Below, in pieces: positions 17,057 to 24,869 of a stretch of DNA of 64,000 nucleotides. The stretch comes from Nocardia acidivorans NBRC 108247 (GTDB lineage: Bacteria > Actinomycetota > Actinomycetes > Mycobacteriales > Mycobacteriaceae), in NCBI RefSeq assembly GCF_001625085.1, contig NZ_BDAW01000035.1, positions 1 to 64,000 of the forward strand. The letters are read 5' to 3'. The notes under the pieces were generated by a model, which did no database searches, was not told the origin of the DNA, and saw nothing but the letters and a program-made list of their open reading frames with translations. Both the position numbers and the translations under genes were made by a program. Each line of letters begins with the position of its first letter. The stretch's first letter is position 1.

Positions 17057-18778
17057 TCAGTCGCGGCTCTCGACGGACTCCTTGAGCTTGGCGATGGCGA
17101 AACCCCATGCCTGATCCACCGTCGGCTTGGGCGGCAGCGAGATCTCGTCGGGGTTGGTGAGCACATCCAGCAGTACCGGCCGCCGCCGCGAGAGCGCCTG
17201 TGCCACAGCGCCGTCCAGATCATTGGGATCGGTGACCCGGCGGGACTCCCACCCCATCGCCGCGGCCACCGCCGCGAGATCCGGATTGTCCAGCACGGTG
17301 CCGAACTCGGGCAGACCGCCCTGCTCCTGCTCCAGTTTCACCATGCCGAGGCGGCCGTTGTCGAAGACGATCGCCACCACCGGCAGATCGTAGGTGACGG
17401 CGGTGCGCAGATCGCCCAGCAGCATCATCAATCCGCCGTCACCGCAGCAGGCGATCACCTGGCGGCGGCGGTCCAGGCTCTGTGCGCCCAGTGCCTGCGG
17501 CAGCGCATTGGCCATGGAGCCGAAGTTGAACGAGCCCAGCAGTTGCCGCTTCCCGCGCATGGTGACGAATCGCGCCACCCAGACGGTCGACATGCCGGTG
17601 TCGGTGGTGAAGATGGCGTCGTCGTCGGCGTGCGTGTCCAGTGCGGTCGCCAGCGCCTCGGGGCGGATGAGTTCGTCGGGGTTGTCCAGCCGACGGCGTA
17701 TGCGGCCCAGCAGTTTTCGATCGTGCCCGGGATCGGCGAGCCGCTGCTGCCGATGCTGCCAGCCCTGATACGCCTCCTGCGCGGCCTTGAGATGTTTATC
17801 CGAATGCGTCGATTCGAGCTGGGGGAGCAGGGCGTCCAGGGTGGGCCCGCAGTGTCCGATCAATCCGAGGTCCACGGCCGTGCGCCGCCCGATGTGCTCC
17901 TGTCGCGCATCGAGCTGAATGACCGTTTTGCCGGTGGGATACCAATCGCTGTAGGGGAAGTCGGTGCCGACCATGAACAGCACATCGCAATCCTCCAGGG
18001 CCGCATGGGCGGCCGGATTTCCGATCAGACCGGTCTGCCCGACCGCGTACGGATTGTCTTGCTCCAGGCCCTCTTTCGCCTTGAGGGTGAGCACCATGGG
18101 CGCGGCGAGCCGCTCGGCCAGCCGCAGCACCTGCTCGCGCGCGCCGCGCGCACCGATACCGGTCAGCAGCGTCACCTTCTCCGCACGATCGAGCAGCGCG
18201 GCGGCCTCGGCGAGTTCCTGCGGCCCCGGAACGATTGTGCGACTGCGTGCTACGAATCGCGGCGACTCGCCCTCGAATTTCGCGCCCGCCACGTCCCCGG
18301 GCAGGGTCAGCACCGCCACCCCCGGCCGCGACACCGCCGCGTTCACCGCCTGCTCCAGCAGGCGCGGCAGCTGTGCCGAAGTGGTTACGGTGGCGGTGAA
18401 TTCGGCGACATCGGCGAAGACGGTGTCATTGTCGACCTCCTGGAAGTACGCACTGCGCAGCTCCGCGGTGGGCACCTGGCCACACAGGGCCAGCACCGGC
18501 GCATGCGATTTCGAGGCGTCGTAGAGCCCGCCCAGCAGATGGATCGACCCCGGCCCCACGGTCCCCATACAGACCCCGAGCCGCCCGGTCAGCTGTGCCT
18601 GGGCCGCGGCCGCGTAGGCGGCCACCTCCTCATGTCGCACCCCGATCCACTCGATCCGAGGTTCCCGGCGAATGGCATCGGTAATGGGATTCAACGCGTC
18701 ACCCACCACACCCCAGACCTGGGTGACCCCTTCGTCCGCGAGCGCGGTGACGATCATTTCGGCAATGGTGGTGGTCAT
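17057..18778 (-). CDS. poxB: Thiamine-diphosphate-dependent pyruvate oxidase/dehydrogenase (PoxB-like)
   Basis: A 573-residue ThDP enzyme with the three-domain layout of acetolactate synthase/pyruvate oxidase. The PYR domain carries the activating Glu in GVRHEEVAAYA (about residue 50), the middle domain is FAD/ADP-binding, and the PP domain has GDGGLMMLLGDLRTAV with the downstream IVFDN that together bind Mg-ThDP. PoxB converts pyruvate to acetate and CO2 and donates electrons to quinone, usually on entry to stationary phase. The C-terminus lacks an obvious membrane-binding tail, so a related ThDP oxidase is possible. It is divergent from the hemerythrin gene. Confidence 0.88.
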   Translation of the reverse strand: MTTTIAEMIVTALADEGVTQVWGVVGDALNPITDAIRREPRIEWIGVRHEEVAAYAAAAQAQLTGRLGVCMGTVGPGSIHLLGGLYDASKSHAPVLALCGQVPTAELRSAYFQEVDNDTVFADVAEFTATVTTSAQLPRLLEQAVNAAVSRPGVAVLTLPGDVAGAKFEGESPRFVARSRTIVPGPQELAEAAALLDRAEKVTLLTGIGARGAREQVLRLAERLAAPMVLTLKAKEGLEQDNPYAVGQTGLIGNPAAHAALEDCDVLFMVGTDFPYSDWYPTGKTVIQLDARQEHIGRRTAVDLGLIGHCGPTLDALLPQLESTHSDKHLKAAQEAYQGWQHRQQRLADPGHDRKLLGRIRRRLDNPDELIRPEALATALDTHADDDAIFTTDTGMSTVWVARFVTMRGKRQLLGSFNFGSMANALPQALGAQSLDRRRQVIACCGDGGLMMLLGDLRTAVTYDLPVVAIVFDNGRLGMVKLEQEQGGLPEFGTVLDNPDLAAVAAAMGWESRRVTDPNDLDGAVAQALSRRRPVLLDVLTNPDEISLPPKPTVDQAWGFAIAKLKESVESRD

Positions 18779-18889
18779 ACCCCAGCTCTAACCGATTTCC
18801 CCGGGGCCAAACACGCCCGATCACCTGGTGATCGGAACCGCGGGCGCACGACCGTGTGAGCACGGGTGCAGCGAATCCTGGCGCGGCAG

Positions 18890-18914
18890 GTGTGAGCCGG
18901 GCGTACTCGGGTAC
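18890..18914 (+). promoter_or_regulatory. SigF/SigB-type promoter candidate for hemerythrin operon
   Basis: GTGT (18890-18893), 15 bases, then GGGTAC (18909-18914) matches the GTTT-N15-17-GGGTA consensus with one -35 mismatch. It lies 45 bp upstream of the start codon. The -10 half is identical to that of the sigF-like gene's own promoter at 27520. Confidence 0.5.
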
Positions 18915-18959
18915 GCGCCGCATGAAGGCAATCGGCTCACCGAATGGAGAAGAGGTGTC

Positions 18960-19532
18960 ATGGCCGATCAACCGAAGGAAGATGTGGTCACCCTGCTGGT
19001 CGCCCAGCACGAGCAGATCCGGGGCCTGCTCAATCAGGTGCAGGCCACCGCGGGCACCGCGAAACGCGAGTCGTTCGAGGAGCTGGTCCGCCTGCTGGCC
19101 ATTCATGAGAGCGCCGAGGAGGAGGTCGTGCATCCGGCGTCGCGCCGCGCCGAGGTCGACAAGGACATCGTGGCGGGTCGCCTGCACGAGGAGAACGAGG
19201 CCAAACAGATGCTGTCCCAGCTCTATGACCTGGGCGTACAGCATGAGAACTTCGACACCGAATTCCGCGCCTTCGCCGAATCGGTGATCGAGCACGCCGA
19301 GATGGAGGAGAAGGAAGAGTTCGATCAGCTGCGCCGCAGGCTCTCGAGCGACGACCGCGCGCGCCTGGCCTCCGCGGTCCGGGTCGCCGAGGCGGTCGCG
19401 CCGACCCGGCCGCATCCGCGGGCGGGGGAGTCCGCCGTCGCGAATATCGTCGCGGGCCCGCCACTGGCACTGTTCGACCGGGTGCGCGACGCGGTCCGGG
19501 ACTGGCGGCACAAGATCGAAGGGGATAAGTGA
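18960..19532 (+). CDS. Hemerythrin HHE-domain protein
   Basis: A 190-residue protein with a four-helix hemerythrin domain at about 5-130. The iron ligands are visible as LLVAQHEQIRGLL, LLAIHESAEEEVVHP, HEENEAKQML and IEHAEMEEKEEF (H...H-x3-E...H...H-x3-E). Such domains bind O2 or NO at a di-iron site and appear in stress regulons of mycobacteria. The tail contains an amphipathic helix. The next gene starts inside the stop codon (TGATG), so they form an operon. The promoter candidate suggests control by the SigF-type factor. Confidence 0.9.
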   Translation: MADQPKEDVVTLLVAQHEQIRGLLNQVQATAGTAKRESFEELVRLLAIHESAEEEVVHPASRRAEVDKDIVAGRLHEENEAKQMLSQLYDLGVQHENFDTEFRAFAESVIEHAEMEEKEEFDQLRRRLSSDDRARLASAVRVAEAVAPTRPHPRAGESAVANIVAGPPLALFDRVRDAVRDWRHKIEGDK

Positions 19533-19807
19533 TGAGCTGGACCATGTTCGGGCGCGCGCGGAGGGCCCGCGGTCACGCCGGCGAGGGTATCGAGGACAAC
19601 TACAACCTGCCCGGCATTGTGATGATCGCGCTGGCCATGGTCTCGACCGGGCTGGCCCTGACCGCCGCGGGCTACGGATTTCCGGGGCGGGCGGTGGTCG
19701 CGGGCGTGGTCGCCGGGGTGCTGTACCTGGCCGGATTCGTCTGGCTCGCAGTCGAATACCGCCGTACCCGGCAACAGCGCGGTCCCCGGCAGCGGCAGGG
19801 ACATTGA
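19532..19807 (+). CDS. Small two-span membrane protein, hypothetical
   Basis: A 91-residue protein with two hydrophobic helices (about 30-52 and 56-76) and a basic C-terminus. Its ATG overlaps the hemerythrin stop as TGATG, arguing for translational coupling and a shared stress role. It is not a recognised family. It is convergent with the acetyltransferase gene, with 1 bp between stops. Confidence 0.75.
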   Translation: MSWTMFGRARRARGHAGEGIEDNYNLPGIVMIALAMVSTGLALTAAGYGFPGRAVVAGVVAGVLYLAGFVWLAVEYRRTRQQRGPRQRQGH

Positions 19808-19808
19808 C

Positions 19809-20156
19809 CTAGTTGAGGGCGGCGTCGAGCACCTTCATGATCTCCGGGGTGACGGGATCGAGAATGTCGTCGAAGTCGTGATGCTTCTTGACGTAGGCGG
19901 CCACGAACGGGCACACCGGGACCACGCGCTTGCCCCGATCGCGGGTATCGGTGAGGGCGGCGGGAATCAAGCGGCTGGCCAGGCCGCGTCCACCGAACTC
20001 CTCACCGATCTCGGTGTGATAGAAGATCCGCTGGTCGCCGTGGTCGACATAGGCGGTCAGACCCGCTTGGACCCCGTCGACGCTGATGGCATATCGGTTG
20101 TCCCCCTGGGAGATCGCAATGTCGGCCTGACCCGGGTTGTCATCGGTAGCGCTCAC
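19809..20156 (-). CDS. GNAT-fold N-acetyltransferase (YjdJ-like, short)
   Basis: A 115-residue minimal GNAT domain. The core RIFYHTEIGEEFGGRGLASRLIPAALTD carries the acetyl-CoA pyrophosphate-binding pattern (here E-F-G-G-R-G-L-A), followed by VVPVCPFVAAYVKKHHDF, the typical end of this COG2388-like group. It is cytoplasmic and the acceptor is unknown. The GTG start is supported by AGGAGG seven bases upstream. Confidence 0.88.
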   Translation of the reverse strand: MSATDDNPGQADIAISQGDNRYAISVDGVQAGLTAYVDHGDQRIFYHTEIGEEFGGRGLASRLIPAALTDTRDRGKRVVPVCPFVAAYVKKHHDFDDILDPVTPEIMKVLDAALN

Positions 20157-20248
20157 TGAGTCCTCCTGATCGGTTGATCTACAACGATCTCACGGCCGTG
20201 CGTGCGCCTGACGGGGGGATGTAGTCCGCGCGTGTCATTCTGGGCCGC

Positions 20249-21757
20249 ATGGAGTCCCTGTATGACCGGTCGCAAACCCTTGCTTCGCTCGCGCGGGCCG
20301 AGGCCGCGGCGACCGCCGAGAGCGAGCGCGCGGAGGCGTTCGCGGCACTGGCCTGGCTCGAGGACTACCGGACGCTAGCGCCGCTGACCGCTCTGGTCCT
20401 CGATGCCCGGCGGCCCGTCGCGGTGCGGACGGCCGCCTCGAACGTGGTCGCCGGATATGACGACACCACGACCCCCGAGATCCGCCGAACCTGGTGGGGG
20501 AGCGGCGATCCGGTGACCAGGCGGCATGCGCTGCGGCTCATGGAGCGGACCGAGGCCGATATCGTGATTCCGGTCGCGGCCGATGACCGCGACCCGCTGC
20601 AGGCGACCGCGCTGGGCGCTATCAGCATCGGCTTCGGCGAGGCCGAGTTCATACCGGTCCTGGTTCGGGCGCTCAACCACGGCGATCGTGAAATACGCAG
20701 GGTGGCAGCGGATGTACTGCTGTGGGAGGAGCCGATCGCGGCGGAGGAGGGCCTGCTGGCAGCCGCCCGGGATCGGTCGCCGGGGCTGGCTGTGACGGCC
20801 CTGGAGACACTGCGCTACTACCACACCCGTCGTGTCCTGCGCGCCGTGGCCGAACTGTGCGACAGCGAGGACGAGCGGGTGCGCGCGGCCGCGACCGTGA
20901 GCTTCGACGAGCTGCGCGAGGAGTTCGAATCCATGCTGCACGTCGCGGATCCGAAAGAAGCCGGGCTGCTTCGGGATTGGGCGCGCCCGATCGCCGATCT
21001 GTTGCGCCCGCGATCGGAGCCCGCCCTGGAATACCGGCCCGCGCGACCGTTCTCACCGCTCAGGCGGTCCGCGGGCACGGTGATCTCCGAACGGGACCTG
21101 CGGGGCATCCTGGACAATCCGGATCAGGACTGGAATGCCATGGCGACCACGCTGCGCCGAATCGATTGGCTCGCTTTCGATTCGGCGGCCCGCGCGCGCC
21201 TGACCGCGCAACTGCTCGCCCATCCCGATCCGCTCATCCGCGAGATCTCCTGCGTCGCTTTCGCGGAATGGTCGGACAGCTCGGCCCTGCTGACCTTGAC
21301 CACCGACATCAGTTTCACGGTCCGCAAATCCGCCGTCTACTCGTTGATCCTGCTTCCACCGCAACCCGACATCGCCGCGCGGGCTTGGGAGTACCTGGCG
21401 ACCGCGACCGGAACCACCGGCTACGAGGCGCTGCGCACCTACGTGGCCCACGCCCCCGAGGGTGAGCCCGTCGACCGGCTCGTCGATCTGGCTCGCACCG
21501 ATCCCCGCGAGACCATTCGCCACTACGCCATCGAGGGACTCGGAAATCTGGAGGCTCCCAAGGCAATCCGGGCACTCGTTCCTCTGCTACATGAGTCACC
21601 GGCGGTCACCTGGGCCGTGCACACCGGGCTCGTGAACCAACTCACCAGGTTCGGGATCCCCGGTACCCTGCCCTCGTACCTGGCCACCGTGGACGACCTC
21701 TACCTCGCCCGCGCGATCGCCCAGCACGAGAGTCACGCCTACCGCCCGGCGAAGTAA
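20249..21757 (+). CDS. HEAT-repeat protein, hypothetical
   Basis: A 502-residue, all-helical protein made of repeated ~30-residue units of HEAT type, for example EAEFIPVLVRALNHGDREI followed by RRVAADVLLW, and later REISCVAFAEWSD and RETIRHYAIEGLGNLEAPKA. A less ordered linker lies at about 245-285. HEAT solenoids usually act as protein-protein scaffolds; no partner is evident. The last 19 bp overlap the convergent SDR gene. Confidence 0.8.
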   Translation: MESLYDRSQTLASLARAEAAATAESERAEAFAALAWLEDYRTLAPLTALVLDARRPVAVRTAASNVVAGYDDTTTPEIRRTWWGSGDPVTRRHALRLMERTEADIVIPVAADDRDPLQATALGAISIGFGEAEFIPVLVRALNHGDREIRRVAADVLLWEEPIAAEEGLLAAARDRSPGLAVTALETLRYYHTRRVLRAVAELCDSEDERVRAAATVSFDELREEFESMLHVADPKEAGLLRDWARPIADLLRPRSEPALEYRPARPFSPLRRSAGTVISERDLRGILDNPDQDWNAMATTLRRIDWLAFDSAARARLTAQLLAHPDPLIREISCVAFAEWSDSSALLTLTTDISFTVRKSAVYSLILLPPQPDIAARAWEYLATATGTTGYEALRTYVAHAPEGEPVDRLVDLARTDPRETIRHYAIEGLGNLEAPKAIRALVPLLHESPAVTWAVHTGLVNQLTRFGIPGTLPSYLATVDDLYLARAIAQHESHAYRPAK

Positions 21758-22650
21758 TGCCCCGCTTTCATATCCTCGATGAGCCCCGGATGTACCGGCT
21801 CCCAATCGAGCAGCTCCCTGGTGATGGCATTGGCGGTGGCATCGTCCAACCCCACGACCCTGCCGAGGAAGCCGAAATGCGCCATGGCCTCCTCCGGCGC
21901 GATGGGTTCGACCGGCACGTTCACACGCTGCCCGATGACCTCGGCGATCTCCCGGAACGGCACCCCCTCATCGGCGACCCCGTGCAGCCGGGAACCGGCC
22001 GGGGCCCGTTCGAGCGCGAGCTGGATCAGCCGGGCCGCATCGAGGGTGTGCACGGCGGGCCACCGGTTCGCGCCGTCACCGAGATATCCCGAAACGCCCG
22101 TGGTCGCGGCGATTTCGATGAGCATCGGGGTGAAGCCGTGGTGATCGAGCGAACTGTGCACCAGGGGTGAGAGTCGAACCACCGAGGACCGCACCCCGTG
22201 CTCGGCGAGCCCGATGACGAAATTCTCGGCATCGATGCGCGGCCCGGATTCGACGGTGTCGTGCTCGGTGCCCGGCCGGTCCCGCCGTCCCGGCACCGCC
22301 AACGCGAGGGTGCCCGCGATACCGACGAAAGGTTTGCCCGAATCGGTGAGCGCCTCGCCGAGCGCCCGCACCACACGCAGATCGTCCTCGGCCGCGCCGA
22401 GGTAATCGCCCGTGACCATGGCCTCGTGTTTGTAGGCCAGATGAATGACGCCGTCCGCGGCTCGCGCGGCCGCGCGCAGTCCCTCGAGGTCATCGAGATC
22501 CCCGCGCAGCGCCCGCCCGCCGGCCGCCTCGATCGCCGCGGCCGAAGCCTCCGAACGCGCCAGCCCGATCACCTCGTGATCCCCGCTGATCAGTGCGGGA
22601 ACGACCGCTGAACCAATGTGCCCGGACGCGCCCGTGATGAAAACACGCAT
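21739..22650 (-). CDS. NAD(P)-dependent SDR/epimerase-like oxidoreductase
   Basis: A 303-residue extended short-chain dehydrogenase. The N-terminal MRVFITGASGHIGSAVVPAL is the G-x-x-G-x-x-G Rossmann motif, and LRGDLDD and GVIHLAY are cofactor-side markers. The classical YxxxK pair is not clear, so an atypical SDR/NmrA-like reductase is likely. It is divergent from a TetR gene with repeated palindromic elements between them, so that regulator probably controls it. Confidence 0.85.
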   Translation of the reverse strand: MRVFITGASGHIGSAVVPALISGDHEVIGLARSEASAAAIEAAGGRALRGDLDDLEGLRAAARAADGVIHLAYKHEAMVTGDYLGAAEDDLRVVRALGEALTDSGKPFVGIAGTLALAVPGRRDRPGTEHDTVESGPRIDAENFVIGLAEHGVRSSVVRLSPLVHSSLDHHGFTPMLIEIAATTGVSGYLGDGANRWPAVHTLDAARLIQLALERAPAGSRLHGVADEGVPFREIAEVIGQRVNVPVEPIAPEEAMAHFGFLGRVVGLDDATANAITRELLDWEPVHPGLIEDMKAGHYFAGR

Positions 22651-22683
22651 TGCCTTCTCCGATGAGGTCGGTTGATAACACCT

Positions 22684-22747
22684 GGTGTCATCACCGTACC
22701 TCTCATGTCACCCGGTGTCATCAGTGAAGTCGCCGAGTGACATCACT
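22684..22747. promoter_or_regulatory. Repeated TetR-type operator elements
   Basis: GGTGTCATCACC (22684-22695) and AGTGACATCACT (22736-22747) are 12-bp imperfect palindromes of the form RGTGnCATCACY. A partial third copy, GGTGTCATCAGT, starts at 22714 on the same strand. They fill the gap between the divergent SDR and TetR start codons and are the likely binding sites of the regulator. Confidence 0.65.
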
Positions 22748-22760
22748 TAGAGTGATCTCC

Positions 22761-23324
22761 ATGGGTAGATGGGAGCCGAACGCGCGCGGCCGCCTGGAGC
22801 AGGCGGCCTTCGATCTCTTCGCCGAGCGCGGCTTCGACCAGACCACCGTCGCGGAGATCGCCGAGCGCGCGGGCCTCACCAAACGCTCCTTATTCCGGCA
22901 CTTCGCCGATAAGCGCGACATCCTGTTCGCGGGCGCGGAACGCCTACAGGACGTCGTCACCGAATCCGTGGCCGCGGCACCGCCGGACAGTTCGCCATTG
23001 GCCGCGGTGCGCGCGGGGCTCGCCGCTGCGACCGAGCTGATCGCTGAGCGCGGCCCGAGCGTGGTGGCGCGCCAGGCCATTCTGGACGCGAATCCTGAAC
23101 TGCGCGAACGTGAGCTGATGAAAATGGCCCGCCTTGCCGCAGGCATAGCCGAAGCCCTGCGTGCGCGCGGGGTGGCCGATCGAACGGCGAGTCTGACCGC
23201 CGATACCGGTGTGGCCGCGTTCAAGGTCGCCTTCGAGTACTGGGTGCTCGATACCGAACAGGATCTGGCGCGGGCGGTCGAGGACACCCTCGCGGAGTTG
23301 AAAGCGATTGTAGCCGAAGGCTGA
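22761..23324 (+). CDS. TetR-family transcriptional regulator
   Basis: A 187-residue protein. The N-terminal HTH reads FDLFAERGFDQTTVAEIAER followed by AGLTKRSLFRHFADKRDIL, a standard TetR signature; the C-terminal ligand domain is all-helical. The ATG at 22761 is chosen because translation from 22737 would run through the operator. The divergent SDR gene and repeated sites upstream suggest local repression of itself and the SDR. The ligand is unknown. Confidence 0.92.
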   Translation: MGRWEPNARGRLEQAAFDLFAERGFDQTTVAEIAERAGLTKRSLFRHFADKRDILFAGAERLQDVVTESVAAAPPDSSPLAAVRAGLAAATELIAERGPSVVARQAILDANPELRERELMKMARLAAGIAEALRARGVADRTASLTADTGVAAFKVAFEYWVLDTEQDLARAVEDTLAELKAIVAEG

Positions 23325-23396
23325 TCAGCGCGGAGCGGGACGGCTCGGCCAGGCCGGCCCCGGCGACCCGCGCGCCCTCGTGCGCGCGGCCGTGCG

Positions 23397-24869
23397 TTAG
23401 CCGTCGCCGAAGATACGCCGGAAGATGTCCTGGCCGTGGCTGGTCGGCTCTGGTGCGCCCGGGATGAGCCGATAGGTGCGGCGACCGTCGGCGGCGCGCT
23501 GGGCGCGCAGGAACAGGTCCGCCGGGTGCGCGGCGAGCCGACGGCGGTGCGCGAATTCGTAGAGGTGCGTGACCAGTACGATCTTGATGCCGGAGTCCAG
23601 CAGCGCCGAGATGATGGGATCGGCGATGGCGGCGGCATCGCGGTCATTGGTCGAGGCGAAGGGTTCATTGCAGAGCAGGATGGCCGGACCGTGCGCGCGG
23701 TCGGTGACCTCGCGCATGCGGGTGAGTTCCTCGTCGAGCCGCCCGCGCGTCATGGTCGGGTCCTCGGCGCGGACGAAGTGGGTGAAGATACCGGTGCGCA
23801 CATCGGCGGTGAAAGCCTGTGCGGTGACGAACATTCCGGCCTGCATCAGCAGCTGTGCGGTGCCGAGGCCGCGCAGGAAGGCGGATTTGCCGCCGCTGTT
23901 GGCGCCGGTCACCACCAGCAAGGTGGTGCCGACGGCCTCGATATCGTTGCCGATCACGCCCGAGGTGCTCAGCGACAGCCCGATATCGCGCAAATCGGTT
24001 GCGCGCAAAAGATTCTCGCCCGCTTCGACCGGCGTCGGGAAGCACACGGGCGCACCCGAGGCCCTCACCTTCTCGTGCAGATTCACGCACCCGAGGTAGA
24101 ACGCCAACTCGGTGCGCAGTTGCCGGAAGAAGTCCTGCACATTGTCGGTGACGCGCGAGACGACCTCGGCGACCGCGTCCAGGGGTGGTTCGATGACCGC
24201 GCGCAGCGGATCACCGTCATGGAACTCGAAATTGTCGAACGCTTCGAAGCTGACCCCGGTGTGCCGCCCGAACAGCGCGCGTTTGGCCGCGGCCGGCGGT
24301 TCGTGCAGGACAATGCGATCGGCCTTGTTGCCGACGCCGAGCCCGGCGCTGAATCGCATGCCGTGCTCGAAATGCAGTGCGGCCACGTGCTGTTCGAGCA
24401 GGTCGAGATAGCCGTCGTCGAGCTGATCGGCGAGCGCCCGGCGCAGCCGGTCCATGCCGTCGGAGCGGCAGGAGGCGGCGTACCTGTGGAAGGTCTGCCG
24501 CAATTGCCGCAGCAATCCCACCAGCGCCCGCAGCGGTCGCAGTGCGAGCCCGAGCTTGCCGCGGGGTTCACGCCCGCGGCCAGAGGTCCAGCGCCGCACC
24601 GCGGTCGCCTCGGCGGTGACGGCGTAGAGGGCGCGCAGCATGGCCGGGTCGGCGCAGCAGTCCGAGAGTACGCCCCGCCGGTGCCGAATAACTTCCAGAT
24701 CGGTCAGGCTCAGGGGGACAACGGTTTTCGCCACGGTGGTGAGGAAGTCGTCACCGTCGGTCATCGCCGCGTAGAGGGTGTCGAGTCCGAGGTCCGCGGT
24801 GACCGCGTCGTCGATGCGCACCCCGTGCACCTCGCGGCCGGGCGGTTGCAGCAGTCCGATCGGGATCAT
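23397..24869 (-). CDS. MutS-like ATPase, paralogue 2 of a tandem pair
   Basis: A 490-residue protein with a helical lever-like region (about 60-300) and a C-terminal MutS domain V ATPase. Walker A is TGANSGGKSAF and the Walker B equivalent is ILLCNEPFAST, with Asn where MutS has the Mg-binding Asp; a signature stretch DRDAAAIADPI follows. The mismatch-recognition and connector domains of MutS are missing, so it is not a standard repair MutS, and it is also shorter than MutS2. The start overlaps the upstream paralogue's stop by 4 bp. They probably act as a pair, for example as a heterodimer, which is inference. Confidence 0.85.
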   Translation of the reverse strand: MIPIGLLQPPGREVHGVRIDDAVTADLGLDTLYAAMTDGDDFLTTVAKTVVPLSLTDLEVIRHRRGVLSDCCADPAMLRALYAVTAEATAVRRWTSGRGREPRGKLGLALRPLRALVGLLRQLRQTFHRYAASCRSDGMDRLRRALADQLDDGYLDLLEQHVAALHFEHGMRFSAGLGVGNKADRIVLHEPPAAAKRALFGRHTGVSFEAFDNFEFHDGDPLRAVIEPPLDAVAEVVSRVTDNVQDFFRQLRTELAFYLGCVNLHEKVRASGAPVCFPTPVEAGENLLRATDLRDIGLSLSTSGVIGNDIEAVGTTLLVVTGANSGGKSAFLRGLGTAQLLMQAGMFVTAQAFTADVRTGIFTHFVRAEDPTMTRGRLDEELTRMREVTDRAHGPAILLCNEPFASTNDRDAAAIADPIISALLDSGIKIVLVTHLYEFAHRRRLAAHPADLFLRAQRAADGRRTYRLIPGAPEPTSHGQDIFRRIFGDG

